Shown here piece by piece: positions 47,500 through 59,749 of a stretch of DNA of 64,000 nucleotides. Source of the DNA: Lathyrus oleraceus. Taxonomy: Eukaryota > Streptophyta > Magnoliopsida > Fabales > Fabaceae. The number at the start of each line of letters is the position of its first letter. The stretch's first letter is position 1. The stretch covers positions 430,484,136 to 430,548,135 of the forward strand of contig NC_066581.1 of assembly GCF_024323335.1 (NCBI RefSeq), read 5' to 3'. A model generated the notes under the pieces. It was not told where the DNA came from. It saw only the letters and a program-made list of their open reading frames with translations, and made no database searches. The position numbers were made by a program, and so were the translations under genes.

Positions 47500-48640
47500 G
47501 GTTCTCAAACCCATTACTCCCTCTCCAAACTTTGATTTCCTTGTGTTTAAAAAATAGGAAGAGACTGATGATGAAGGAGTATCTAATGAATTATCTCGTT
47601 TACTTGAGCACGAGGAAAAAGCCATTCAGCCGTTCGAAGAGCAAATTGAATTAGTGAACTTGGGTTCCGAAGATGATGTGAAGGAAGTCAAGATTGGGTC
47701 TCAACTGTGTCCAGAGGCTAAGAAGGGGTTGATTGATCTTCCTCGAGAGTATTCAGAGGTGTTTTCCTGGTCCTATCAAGACATGCCTGGGTTAGATTTT
47801 GAGATTGTGGAGCATAGATTGTCGTTGAAGCCAGAATTCCCGTCGGTCAAGTAGAAGTTGAGAAGAACTCATCCTGATATGGTAGTTAAGATCAAAGAGG
47901 AAGTGCAGAAGCAGATTGATGTTGGTTTTCTTGTTACCTCCGAGTATACGCAGTGGGTGGCCAACATTGTGCCTGTTCCTAAGAAAGATGGAAAAGTCCA
48001 CATGTGTGTTGATTATAGATATTTGAACAAAGCTAGTCCAAAAGATGATTTTCCTCTGAAACACATTGACAAGTTGGTAGACAATACAGCAAAATTCAAA
48101 GTCTTTTCATTTATGGATGAATTTTCTGGTTATAATCAAATCAAGATGGCACCTGAAGATATGGAGAAGACCACATTCATTACACCCCAGGGAACCTTTT
48201 GTTATATAGTGATGTCTTTTAGTTTAAAGAATGCTGCCAGAGAGCCATGACCACTCTTTTTCATAATATGATGCATAAAGAGATTGAAGTTTATGTTGAT
48301 GATATGATTTCCAAATCAAGTGATGAAGAAGAACATGCTGAGCATTTGTTGAAGTTTTTCCAACGTTTGAGGAAGTATAAACTCCGCTTGAATCCCAATA
48401 ATTATACTTTTGGTGTTCGTTCTAGTAAGTTGTTTGGCTTTATTGTCAGTGAGAAGGGTATTAAAGTTGTTCCTGCTAAGGTCAAAGCAATATAAGAAAT
48501 GCTTGTGCCTAAAACTGAGAGGCAAGTCAGAGGTTTCTCGGCCGCTTGAATTATATCTCAAGATTTATCTCGCATATGACTGCCACATGTGCGCCTATTT
48601 TCAAGCTTCTTCGTAAAATTAGTCTTGTGATTGGATCGAA
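47500..48640 (+). pseudogene. Ogre F reverse transcriptase
   Basis: The frame runs through KKGLIDLPREYSEVFSWSYQ, a stop at 47852, then PVPKKDGKVHMCVDYRYLNK, FMDEFSGYNQIKMAPEDMEK and the active site YVDDM at 48292-48306. Two frame changes flank the palm (near 48240 and 48495). RT for element replication; dead here. Confidence 0.88.
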
Positions 48641-48652
48641 GATTTCCAAAAA

Positions 48653-49039
48653 GTGTTTGATAGTATCAAAGAATATTTGCTTCAACCTCCAATTCTGTCT
48701 CCGCGTGTTGAAGGAAGACCCTTGATCATGTATTTAATTGTGCTTGAGGAGAGTATGGGTTGTGTTCTTAGGAAACAAGACGAATCTGGAAAGAAAGAAT
48801 ATGCAATTTACTACCTCAATAAGAAGTTCACCGACTGTGAGACTCGGTATTCTATGCTTAAAAAGACTTGTTGCACATTGGCTTGGGTTTCTAAGCGTCT
48901 GCGCCAGTATATTTTAAATCACACTACTTGGTTGATATCCAAAATGGATCCAATCAAGTACATTTTTGAGAAGCCTACTTTAACTGAGAGGATTGCCCGT
49001 TGGCAGATATTATTGTCTAAGTATGATATTGAATACTGA
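48653..49039 (+). pseudogene. Ogre F RNase H
   Basis: 129 codons: LIMYLIVLEESMGCVLRKQD, CETRYSMLKKTCCTLAWVSK and a C-terminal ERIARWQILLSKYDIEY. The first catalytic Asp region is altered (LIVLEES). A stop follows at 49037. Confidence 0.8.
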
Positions 49040-49066
49040 TCTCAAAAAGCTATCAAAGGTAGTGTC

Positions 49067-49790
49067 TTGGCTGCCCATCTGGCTCACCAACCTATTGAAG
49101 ATTACCTGTCAGCGCAATATGATTTTCCTGACGAAGAGATTTTATACTTGAAAGTGAAAGATTGTGATGAACCATTACTTGAAGAAGGGCCAAAACCTGG
49201 TTCCCGTTGGGGCATGGTATTTGATGGAGCTATTAATTTGTATGGTAATGGCATTGTGGCAATGATTATTAGTCCTCAAGGCACTCATTTTCTGTTCACA
49301 TCTAGATTAACTTTCAAGTGTACAAATAATATGGCTTAGTATGAAGCCTGCATTATGGGGCCTGAAGTGGCCATTGATCTCAGAATAAAGTATCTTGACG
49401 TCTATGGAGATTCAACTTTGGTTGTGAATCAGATCAAAGGTTAATGGGAGACGAATCTACCCGGTTTGATACCATATATAGATTATGCGAGGAGGATTTC
49501 AAATTTCTTCACAAAGGTTGAGGTTCGTCATATCCCTCGAGATGAAAACCGGATGGCGGATGCTCTTGCAACGTTGGCTTCAATGATTGTGGTGAAATTT
49601 TGGAATGAAGTTCCAAATTTGACTGTGACGCGTCTTGATAGGCCCCCTCATGTGTTTGTTGTTGAAGAAGTCAAAGATGAAAATCTGTGGTATTTTGATA
49701 TCAAGTGTTTCCTCCAAAGTCAGACTTACCCGCCTAGGGCATCTTTGAAAGATAAGAAGACTTTGAGAAGATTAGCTGGCAACTTCTAAC
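49067..49790 (+). pseudogene. Second RNase H-like domain of Ogre F
   Basis: WGMVFDGAINLYGNGIVAMI, a stop at 49337, YEACIMGPEVAIDLRIKYLD, YGDSTLVVNQIKG, a stop at 49441, and HIPRDENRMADALATLASMI. This is the additional, archaeal-like RNase H known from the Tat/Ogre lineage, placed between RNase H and integrase. Confidence 0.85.
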
Positions 49791-49801
49791 TAAATAGAGA
49801 T

Positions 49802-50579
49802 GTGCTTTATAAGAGAAATTTCGATATGGTCCTGCTTAGATGTGTGCATAGACACGAAGCAGACTTATTGATGACTGAAGTCCATGAAGGTTCCTTTGGT
49901 ACTCATTCCTATGGACACGCTATGGCAAAGAAGATGTTGAGAGTAGGTTACTATTGGTTGATAATGGAATCTGAATGTTGCAAGTTTGTGAAGAAATGCC
50001 ACAAGAATCAAATTTATGCAGATAAGATTCATGTTCCTCCGACACTGTTGAATGTCATTTCCTCTCTATGGCCTTTCTCCACGTGGGGAATTGATATGAT
50101 TGGCATGATTGAGCCTAAAGCTTCAAACGGACATCATTTTATTCTGGTGGCTATTGATTACTTCACAAAGTGGTTTGAAGCAACATCGTATGCAAATGTG
50201 ACCAAGCAAGTTGTTGTGAGGTTTATCAAGAATCAGATTATATGCCATTATGGTGTGCCGATTAAGATCATTACTGATAATGGATTGAACTTGAATAATA
50301 ATATGGTGGAAGCTCTTTGAAAATACTTCAAGATTGCACATCATAATTCTTCTCCCCGCAAACCTAAGATGAATGGGGTAGTTGAAGCTCTAAATAAGAA
50401 CATCAACAAGATCATTCATAAAATGGTTGTGACATATAAATATTGGAATGAGATGCTCCCATTTGCTTTGCATGGGTACCGGTACATCCATCCGCACTTC
50501 AACAGGGGAAACCCCTTTCTCACTTGTTTATGGTATGGAAGTTGTGCTCCTAGTGGAGGTTGAGATCCCATCACTGGGT
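49802..50579 (+). pseudogene. Ogre F integrase, N-terminal and core part
   Basis: Zinc-finger residues: His in VHEGSFGTH, and CHKN where CxxC is expected (second Cys lost). The core has WGIDMIG, IDYFTKWFEATSY, IITDNG with the second Asp, a stop at 50318, and KMNGVVEALNKNINK with the Glu. A frameshift lies near 50485. The reading reaches EIPSLG and is cut by copia element G. Confidence 0.88.
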
Positions 50580-52200
50580 TGTTAGACGGTGTGGCTAGTG
50601 ATCAAGAAGGGGGGTGAATAGATCACCTCTTTAAAATAAACGGATTTAATGATTTTTTCAGAGTTATTGAAACTTAGCGGAAAATTACAGTCCCGAATCG
50701 ACTTCCGTCTATTCTGAACCGCTACTGGAAAACCGGACACGCGAATTTAATGCTGGATTTGAATTAGAACGATAAAGATAATTAACACCAGAATCTAACT
50801 AAGTCAAATGCACTTATCACTAAATTCTATTTCCAATGAATAAAACTCAGCTAACAGTTTTGTCAAACAATTGGTGTGTATGTGATCAATGATGAACAAT
50901 GGTGGAGTTTAGTTAAAGAAGTTTTCTTGCCACTATTGTATCACGAAAAGTGCAGTCACAACACGCCAACTGAAATCACAAACCTATTGAAAACGTAAAG
51001 AGAGATAAGGAAAGAATACGATACACAGAGATTTGGTAAGGAAGTTCCCCACGTCGTCCTCGCGTATGGGTACGTCTCCCTCTCAATTTCAACTGAAATT
51101 GAGAACTGTAATTATCAATAATGCCGAATTCGTTGATACAAGGTTACAATACACAAACAGAATTCTAAATCCCAAGAACTTCTTCTTGTATAAAACCTCC
51201 ACTTGATCTGAGCTCGATCAAGAATTTCCTGCAAGAAATTGCAAACAATTCAACGGTTCCACGACTTGTTTGCGAAATCACCCGATTTCCAAACCCTACG
51301 CTGCGGAAAAATCTGTTCTGAAAACGTGACTAACAAACCCGCAAGAACACTTTAGTTCTTGAAGGACAAACCAGTTGGTTTTTCCTCGAAACCCCCTTCA
51401 ATCTTCAACTCAGCTAGATCCTCGATCGTTCCACTAAACACCTCAGCTAGATCCTTGATCGTACCACTAAACGTTATCTCGTTGATCCTTTAATCCAAAG
51501 AACAAGAATGATTATGTGTTGATGTTCTTGAAGAAAAGTGATTGAGAAGATGAAGAAGATGAAGCCTCTTTCAGGTTTCTAACTGCTCAAAAACAATTTC
51601 CGCTACACACTCCTTTGATCTTGTGTTCAACTGTTTTTCTCTTCTGAATTCGTTCTTTTTCACTGCTGTCATAATACTTCTTATATATGAAAAACAGAAA
51701 CCGTTAGTAGGCAAAACATACTTATGTATTGATACAAAAGGTTATACATCGATACATACTGTAACTTTGATTTATTTTAGAGAGTTAATGTAAGCATGTA
51801 TCGATGCAAAACTCGTATGTATCGATACACAGAGCATTTTAACTACCCATGTATTGATGCAAGACTCGTATGGATCGATACATAGAGCATTTTCACTGGC
51901 CATGTATTGATACATGACTCGTATGGATCGATACATACTGAAGCAAAAGCGTTTTGTGGTTTAAAACAAATTTATGGATCGATGCATATGAACATGTATT
52001 GATACATACTAACACAAAATAGTTTTTATTAGTTCTTTTAAGAGATGTATCAATGTGGATCTTTATGTATAGATATGAAACCATAGTGTGGGCTAAAAAC
52101 ACAAATGAATCATGTAAAATAATGCACAACCAACAATTGGACAATGATCACACAATTTGCTATCATTCAAAACTTATTCAAAGTAAAGAATTTGCTCACA
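50580..52200 (-). repeat. 3' LTR of copia G
   Basis: On the minus strand it starts TGTGAGCAAATTC and ends CCGTCTAACA. It contains a palindromic-word cluster (51715-52075), then a TATA-like TATATAAG (plus-strand 51680-51687). Same length as the other LTR. Confidence 0.95.
51715..52075. repeat. TATCGATACAT word cluster in the LTR of copia G
   Basis: About eleven words of the form GTATCGATACAT or GGATCGATACATACTG (core ATCGAT, palindromic) occur in about 340 bases just upstream of the TATA box. The other LTR has the same at 60885-61245. The word recurs inside the element at 54255-54485. Confidence 0.9.
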
Positions 52201-52214
52201 AACTCCCCCTTTTT
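52201..52214 (-). other. Polypurine tract of copia G
   Basis: The minus strand reads AAAAAGGGGGAGTT directly before the LTR start TGTGAGC. A second GGGGGAGT tract lies near 52248-52256. Confidence 0.85.
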
Positions 52215-52590
52215 GATGATGGAATTTTTTTTTGCAAGATGTGTGATACTCCCCCTGAGTTTGTGCATATCTGTCAACATCTACATTTCTCTCCCTTTGT
52301 CAACATCAAAAAGAAGAAACAATTTTATCAAGGCAACATGTTATAGCAGGACATGGCAAAAATGATAAAGAAGCTAACAATCACAAAGAAGGAAGCTTCA
52401 AATTAAAGAATCGCTCACAAAGAATGACAAATAAGTGCAATAACATTAGAAGTAAACAGAAAGGAATGGGCATTTAACTAGTAGAAGGTGTTTAAAATGT
52501 ACATAAGCCAACACATATAATGTACAAATAATCCGAAAGAAAAACTTAAGCAAGATGCAATGAAATGCAGTGAGATGAAATCGTGATGGT

Positions 52591-54114
52591 TTAATGTGGA
52601 TTATAGCCACCACAGGACTCCTCGTCATCTCTATCAGGATCTCTGAATCTTGGCGGAGGTGGAGGAGGAGGCATTGCATCTGGATTTTGGCCCATGAAGG
52701 TGTAGTGCCTGAACCGGTTCTGCACTTCAACACTTCTGAATCTGTCCATAATACCAGGATTGGCACGGCAGTCGTCCATAAAACCAGACATCTCATTGTA
52801 AAAGACTTAGTGCCACTTAACTAGGTCTGTGTGCCAAGAGTGTTGTTTATGTTACATCCGTGTCTGATCGTCATGCCACTCACGATGCTCCTTATGCCAC
52901 TCACTTTGTTGTACATGCCAAGACCGTGCCTCTTCATGAAGTTCTTTGCTGGCAAGCTCCATTTGTTGAAGCATTTGAGTGAGGTCCGCAGTAGGTGTTG
53001 AAGATGAAGTACCGCCGGAGAACGGAGGAACCGTTGGTTCGGGTACATAGTTGGTTGGAGACCACCTTTGTGGCACCCAATCACCCCAACCAGCATTTTC
53101 ATCAGCTGCAGGCACATCTGCTTCGTTCACATCATGCATTTCTTCATCAGGTTGGTCTTCAACTACATGAATGCGTTCAGAAGGCACGTCAAAGTTATAG
53201 ATCCTTGTTTTGGATTTCCTTTCAAAGAAATAGAAACATTGACGGTCCTAGTCCCACCGATATCCCATATGAGATAAGGTGGAAGAGTCAAACTCTTGAG
53301 CAGCAGATGGAGATATGAGAGGAACTAAGGGGATTGCAACCTTCCAAAACTTAAGAATTTTCATGATTTGAGACGCATAACCAAGAGCAACATTCTTGGC
53401 ACTGTTACGCATGAAAAAGAGGCGCTTCACAAAGTAATTTGCCCAATTCAATGGAACCTTATTTTGAAGAATATACAGGAGATGAATGTTTGCCCTGTCT
53501 AACCTAGAGTGTCCACTGTTTGCTGGACGCAGAATGTGCGAGATAATCCAATGGAGTATACGAGGAATTTTCTTTATCATGCCAGACGTAACATGTTCAT
53601 CCTCACCCAGCGGTCTGTCCAGTTTCAAGATAGATGGAGTGAACTCCTTCAGGTTAAAGTCAGTATCAAAATGTAAGTCATGCCAAGACTTGAAATTAAG
53701 CGACGGAAGCGAAATTTGAAACACTGTTTCCCAATCAGCAGCTTCAAAAGTATAGGTTCTGACACCAATAGAACACTTAAACATGTATCCTCTACCAGAT
53801 TGTAAGCCAGCATAAAATGCACGGATAAAATCCTCATGGTAATCATCCTTTGTAGACAAAAATTACCCAAGTTTTTATGCATGAAGGAGTTCAACCACAT
53901 CATTGAGATGCAGATGAATGGCATCAAGTTTATCAAAGACATGGGGTTTCATAACTAACCTTGTCTTGAAAGAATCCTCAAACTCAGTGGCAATTGCAGG
54001 ATGAAGCAAGTATAAGGCATTGGGAGGAATGTCTGGCAGCTGCTGAGAAGTACCAACCGGTTCCTTTCCTTTTCCTTTTCCCTTTGCTCTAACTGGAATG
54101 GTTCTTGGAGGCAT
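52591..54114 (-). pseudogene. Third ORF (env-like/plant transposon protein) of copia G
   Basis: One frame runs from the ATG at 54114 (MPPRTIPVRAKGKGKGKEP) to 52591, about 507 codons, with five in-frame stops (53875, ~53863, 53248, 52852 and ~52805). It has FEDSFKTRLVMKPHVFDKLD, FIRAFYAGLQSGRGYMF, LDRANIHLLYILQNKVPLNW and VKRLFFMRNSAKNVALGYAS, then an acidic/His-rich segment and a Pro run (MPPPPPPPRF). The layout recalls the putative plant transposon protein family and the Athila third ORF. Its function is unknown. Confidence 0.75.
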
Positions 54115-54254
54115 GGTGATGAAAGGTTGAAGAAAAGTGGAATGAATTTAGGGTTTTGGAGAGAGTGGTGATGAAGGAAATTAGGGTTAGCCGCAGGTTT
54201 TGGGAGGTATGGGGACTGCTGATATGAGGTTTGTGACAGGATGTGATAAGAGTG

Positions 54255-54485
54255 GCTGATGTGTCGATCCATGAGAGAAAAAAATGCATTTAATCCAAAT
54301 AGCAGTCAGTATGTGTCGATGCATATGGCCATGGATCGATCCATGTCACGCATTTTTGTTTTTAAAGGGTCTATGTATCGATACAAACGACGGATGGATC
54401 GATACATACTGAACCAATTTTGACATATTTGAAATGCAGAAGACATGAATCGATGCATACATGTTTGGATCGATACATACTGATG
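54255..54485. promoter_or_regulatory. TATCGATACAT word cluster upstream of the third ORF of copia G
   Basis: Seven words (for example GGATCGATCCATG, GTATCGATACAAACG, and GGATCGATACATACTG twice) lie 140-370 bases upstream of the third-ORF ATG, with an AACCCTAA-type leader between. They repeat the LTR cluster. Confidence 0.8.
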
Positions 54486-54786
54486 CCAAACCAGATTTTA
54501 ATAAATTTTTATGCAGTATGGATATGCATTATGAAGTATGTCATGATAATTATGCCCAAGTATGATTCACAAATCAGATTTTTAATGTTCAAACAATATA
54601 TGCAAAGAAATTCACATAAACGAGAGTAAGAACTTTTGTTCTAACATACACAATCACATAGTTCTAAATGAGATATAGAAAGGAGTGATATTACCTCTGT
54701 TGGTGTAACCTTGTGAGGAATAAGTGAAATCTAAAACAAATCTCATCAACCAAGGTGAGGCATAATATAAATAAGAACAAACATGC

Positions 54787-57700
54787 TTAAGACAACAATG
54801 GAGAGAGATCTAAGATCCCTAATTCACGACGGATGTTGAAGAACAGTTCCGTTGCCAAAGGTTTAGTGAATATATCAGCAAGCTGATTTTTAGAATCAAC
54901 ATGCTCAAATACAACGTCTTCTTTTTCAACATGGTCGCGAAGAAAGTGATGTCTAATCTCTATGTGTTTAGTGCGTGGGTGTAAAACAGGACTTTTAGTA
55001 AGGTTGATGGCACTAGTGTTGTCACATTTTATTGGAATACGTTTGAGTTGAATGTTAAAGTCTTGTAGTTATTGCTTTAGCCACAAAATCTGAGCGCAAC
55101 AACTACCGGCTGCAACGTACTCAGCCTCTGCAGTTGACAAAGCCACAGATACCTGCTTTTTGCTATGCCAACTTACCAAGGAGTTTAAAAACAAGTGACA
55201 TGTACCACTCGTGCTTTTCCTATCTGATTTGCAGCCAGCAAAATCAGAATCGGAGTAACCTACTAAGCTACAATCACTTCCTTTGGAATAGCAAAGCCCA
55301 TATTTAGATGTTCCATGAAGATATCTAAATATACGCTTAACAGCTTTTAGGTGTAATTCCTTAGGATTTAATTGATATCGTGCACACATACAAACACTAA
55401 ACATGATGTCAGGTCTAGAAGCAGAAAGATACAGAAGACATCCAATCATACCTCTGAACTTTTTGACATCTACACTCTTACCATGCTCATCTTTATCTAG
55501 ATTTCCATTGGTAGGCATAGGGGTGTCAATTGATTTTGAGTCATTCATTCCAAAGCGCTTGAGTAGTTCTCTGCAGTACTTTGTTTGACATACTGTTGTA
55601 CCCTCATCAAGTTGCTTTATCTGAAGTCCTAGGAAGTAATTCAGCTCCCCCATTAGTCTCATCTCAAATTCACCCTTCATAACCTTAGAAAATTCTTCGA
55701 CCAAGTGTATGTTAGTTGAACCAAAAATTATATCGTCTACATAAACATGAACTAAAAGGATGTGCTTTCCCTTGTGTTTAATAAAGAGAGTATTATCCAC
55801 TTTACCTCTTGTATATCCATGATCAATTAGAAATTTGCTAAGCCTTTCATACCAAACCCGAGGGGCTTGTTTAAGACCATACAAAGCTCGTTTTAATTTG
55901 TAAACATAATCTGGATTTTCAGCATTCTCAAAACCAGGAGGTTGTGAGACATACACCCCTTCATTTATGACACCATTTAGAAACGCACTCTTTACGTCCA
56001 TTTGGTAAAGCTTAAAATCATTAGAACACGCATAGGCAAGCAAGAGACGTATAGCTTCAAGGCGAGCAACTAGAGCATAAGTTTCCTCATAGTTTATGTC
56101 CTCCTCTTGGTTATACCCTTGTGCTACTAAACGTGCCTTGTTCCTAGTTATCACTCCGTTTTCATCAAGCTTATTTCTAAAAACCCATTTAGTACCTATG
56201 ATATGATGATCTCGCGGACGAGGGACAAGTTCCCAAACGTCATTTCTTTTAAATTGATTTAGCTCTTCTTGCATGGCCATTAGCCAAAATTCATCAATCA
56301 AGGCATCTTTGGCATTTTTAGGTTCTACTTGGGAAACAAAAGCGAAGTGAGAACAAAAATTACTTATCTTAGAACGAGTCATTACTCCCTTTGAAATATC
56401 TCCCAAGATGTTGTCAATATGATGGTCTTTTGAAGATTTCCAAGCTGGTGGAAGGTCATTCACTTCAGCTATCCTTTCTTCCTCATCTTCTTCATGACTA
56501 GTGTCTTCCTCCTTCTCATGGCAGCTGTTATGGATTGATCAGTTTCCGTAACAGCTTCCTTGAGTATGTCTTCTGTAGATACACCTGCGTCATCAAAAGA
56601 AATACCTTTTCCGACATTTTTCGGATAAGACTCATCAAAAGAAACATGGACAGATTCTTCAACAGTAAGTAAACGCTTATTATACACTCTATATGCTTTA
56701 CTTGATTGTGAGTATCCAAGAAAGATACCTTCATCCGCTTTTGCATCAAACTTCCCAATATTTTCCTTACCATTATTCAAAACAAAACACTTACAACCGA
56801 ATACGTGAAGATGTGACAAGTTTGGCTTTCTTCCTTTTAAAAGCTCATAAGGAGTTTTATTTAAAATAGGACGGATTAAGATCCTGTTTAAAACATAACA
56901 AGCTGTGCTAACTGCATCAGCCCAAAAGTATTTTGGTAATCCACCCTCATTTAGCATTGTTCTTGCCAACTCCTCTAAAACACGATTTTTACACTCCACA
57001 ACGCCATTTTGTTGTGGAGTTTGAGGAGCTGAAAAATTATGCTCAATACCATACTTGTCACAGTACTTATCAAAGTGATAGTTTTGAAATTCACCATCAT
57101 GATCGCTACGAATTGTAACTATTTTGGAATTCATTTTGTTTTGGGACAGATTTGCAAAATTCTTAAAAGCAGAAAAAGTTTCATCATTGCTATGAAGGAA
57201 TATAGTCCAAGTAAATCTAGAATAGTCGTCGACAATTACAAAACCATAATAATTTCCACCTAAGCTCTTTGTCCTAGAAGGTCCAAAGAGATCCATATGG
57301 AGAAGCTCAAGGGGTCGTGAAGTTGAAATTACACTTTTAGATTTGAAAGAGACCCTCGTTTGCTTTCCCATTTGGCACGCGTCACATAGGTGGTCTTTTG
57401 AAAATTTTATTTTTGGAAGACTGACTATTAGATCCTTAGATACAACCTTATTAAGCAAATTGAAATTAACATGCGCTAAACGTCTATGCCAAAGCCAAGA
57501 ATCATCATTCAAGGTAACTAGACATTTAGTACTTGTTAAAGATACATCAAAAAGGTCAAGCATATAGATATTGTTTAGTCTTACAACCTTAAACACAACG
57601 TTCTGTTCAGCATCTTCAATTATGCAGCAAGTTTTTGTGAAAGAAACTTTATAGCCCTTGTCACACATTTGACTTATGCTTAACAAATTGTGTTTAAGCC

Positions 57701-57911
57701 CCTCTACTAAATGGACATCAGAAATAGTAGTGGTAGAGGGATTACCTACACTACCTTTGCCAAGTATAGCTCCTTTGTTATTGTCTCCATAAGTAACATA
57801 TCCCTTCTTCTTTGCTTTGAAGTCTATGAAAAGCGATATGTCACCGGTCATGTGCCTTGAGCAACCGCTGTCAAGAAACCATCTCCTATCTACGGAAGCA
57901 AGGCACTCATC
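54787..57911 (-). pseudogene. Copia G pol: protease, integrase, RT, RNase H
   Basis: Protease active site DSGCSRHMTGD near 57875-57845. Integrase: WHRRLAHVN and CDACQ zinc finger, LHMDLFGP, RSDHDGEFQ, PQQNGVVECKNR. A one-base frameshift near 56520 precedes RT (WVFRNKLDENGVITRNKARL, LYQMDVKSAFLNG, and YVDDIIFGST at the active site). RNase H follows (YSDSDFAGCKSDRKSTSG), a stop at 55069, then CDNTSAINLTKSPV to the natural end at 54787. Otherwise well preserved. Confidence 0.93.
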
Positions 57912-59698
57912 CTACAATATCAAAAGAGAGAAGTTGGTACCCAATTTTCATTGGGTCCAAGTGGGTAAGTGCTAACATGGTTGCCTTTTGGCTTCCATTG
58001 ATAAATACCTTTAGGAACAAGAAATCTCCTAAACTTGCATTTCTCAATGGTATGGCCAGCACGACAACACTAATGACATAAATCATGATGATGTGTTTGT
58101 TTATTCTTGTTCATTAAATCCTTTGGAATAAAAGAGTATTTTGCATATGGTGGATTTAATGACTTCTTAAACAACCTAGAGTCAACGGCATAAGTAACCT
58201 TAGGTTGTAAAGCTTTTTCCAATTTGACCTTGAGAGTGTTTACCTCTTTTTGCCAAATATGACAAGCATCACAATACCTAACTTTACTACACCCATCAAT
58301 GTCAATATCTTTTGAATTTTCTGCAATACTAGCTTTTAACCATTCTAAATCTTTTTCAGCTTTGTATACTTTACCTTCCAGAAATTAAAAAATTTGTTTA
58401 TCGGAAGATAATCTTTTAAAAGCTTCTACAACTTCGTTATGCAGTTTTTCAAAAGCTATTTTCAGTTCAGAAAAAGTCATAGAAGAGAAATTATCATAGT
58501 AGTTTTGTTTTACCTTTCTATCATTGATTTTCTTCTTGTGGTAGGACAAATTTTTGGTGTGCGCCATAAGGTACAGATTTGCGGTTTCATCACCATCACT
58601 TGAACTTTGTGTGCTTGATGAATCACTATCACTTTCCCATGCAATGTAAGCTCTTCTTTGTTTGTTGTACCCTTTTGTTTGAGCTTTTCCTTGATCCTTA
58701 TACTTCATAGGACAGTCTGTTTTATAATGTCCAGATTTACCACAATTAAAACAAGATCCTCTTCCTCTACTCTTCTTATTCTCTTCCTGTTTTGAATCTG
58801 TAGATTGTCTTCGAACCTTCATGAGATTTTTGTCGGAATGCTTGACTCCGTTCTTTCGAATGAATCTATTATATCTCCTTACAAACAGTCCCATTTCCTC
58901 ATCATCCGAATCTTTGTCACTACTTGAATCATTGTCACTTTGCTCTTTACGTGAGGACTTAGAGCTAGAGGCCACAAGAGCTATTGGCTTCTTCTCTCCC
59001 TCTTTGTCTCTCTTCTTCTCCTTTTCCTTCTTACTTTTGTTCTCACACTTTTCAAGACTTTCTAATGCTTGCTGATGTTCTTCCAGCTTTCCAAACAGAG
59101 TTGTAATCGTAAGTGTTGTTAGATCGTTGGCTTCCTTAATAGCTGTTACTTTAGGTTGCCATTCCCTGCCAAGACACCTCAGAATTTTATTAGTAGCTAT
59201 TTCATTGGAAACAGGTTTTCCAAGTGCATTCAACTTATTAGTGAGATGTGTGAATCTCTTTTGCATGTCGGAGATAGATTCTCCTTGTTTCATGCGAAAG
59301 AGCTCAAACTCTTGATTGAGTGTGTTAATGCGGGACTGTTTTACTTCAGTAGTACTCTCATGGGCAACTTCTAAAGCATCCCACATTTCTTTAGCTGTCG
59401 TGCAGTGGGATACCCGATAATACTCATCAACACCAAGTGCTGAAATTAGCATATTTTGAGCTCTCCAATCACACGACCATTTTTTCTCATCTTTCTCATT
59501 CCAATCAGATTCTGGTTTAGGAACTATGGCGCCAGCCGCATTTGTCATAGTAATTTGAAAAGGTCCATTTTCAATGGCAGCCCATACTAGCCTATCAACA
59601 TAATTTATATGAACTCGCATGCAGTCTTTCCAGTAGCCGTAGTTTTCACCGTTGAAAATCGGTGCTCTATTATACGCCCCCTTTGGTTCAGAATCCAT
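57912..59698 (-). pseudogene. Copia G gag and gag-protease linker
   Basis: I place the start at the ATG at 59698 (MDSEPKGAYNRAPIFNGENY), because an earlier ATG at 59737 overlaps the primer site. UBN2-type domain near residues 50-200, lysine/serine-rich linker, CCHC knuckle CFNCGKSGHYKTDC, acidic stretch, stop at 58385. The linker continues in frame (CDACHIWQKEVNTL, a second knuckle half CCRAGHTIEKC) with a stop near 58076 and a frame change near 57915. Confidence 0.9.
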
Positions 59699-59736
59699 AT
59701 CGTTACACGCAGCCACAGAGCACCAGCGAACCGACA

Positions 59737-59747
59737 CTCTGATACCA
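59737..59747 (-). other. Primer binding site, initiator tRNA-Met
   Basis: The minus strand reads TGGTATCAGAG two bases after the 5' LTR end (CTAACA). This is the usual copia primer site. Confidence 0.9.
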
Positions 59748-59749
59748 CT

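Noticed and set aside
58821..59374. Plus-strand ORFs opposite copia gag
   Set aside because: Shadows of the gag frame on the minus strand.
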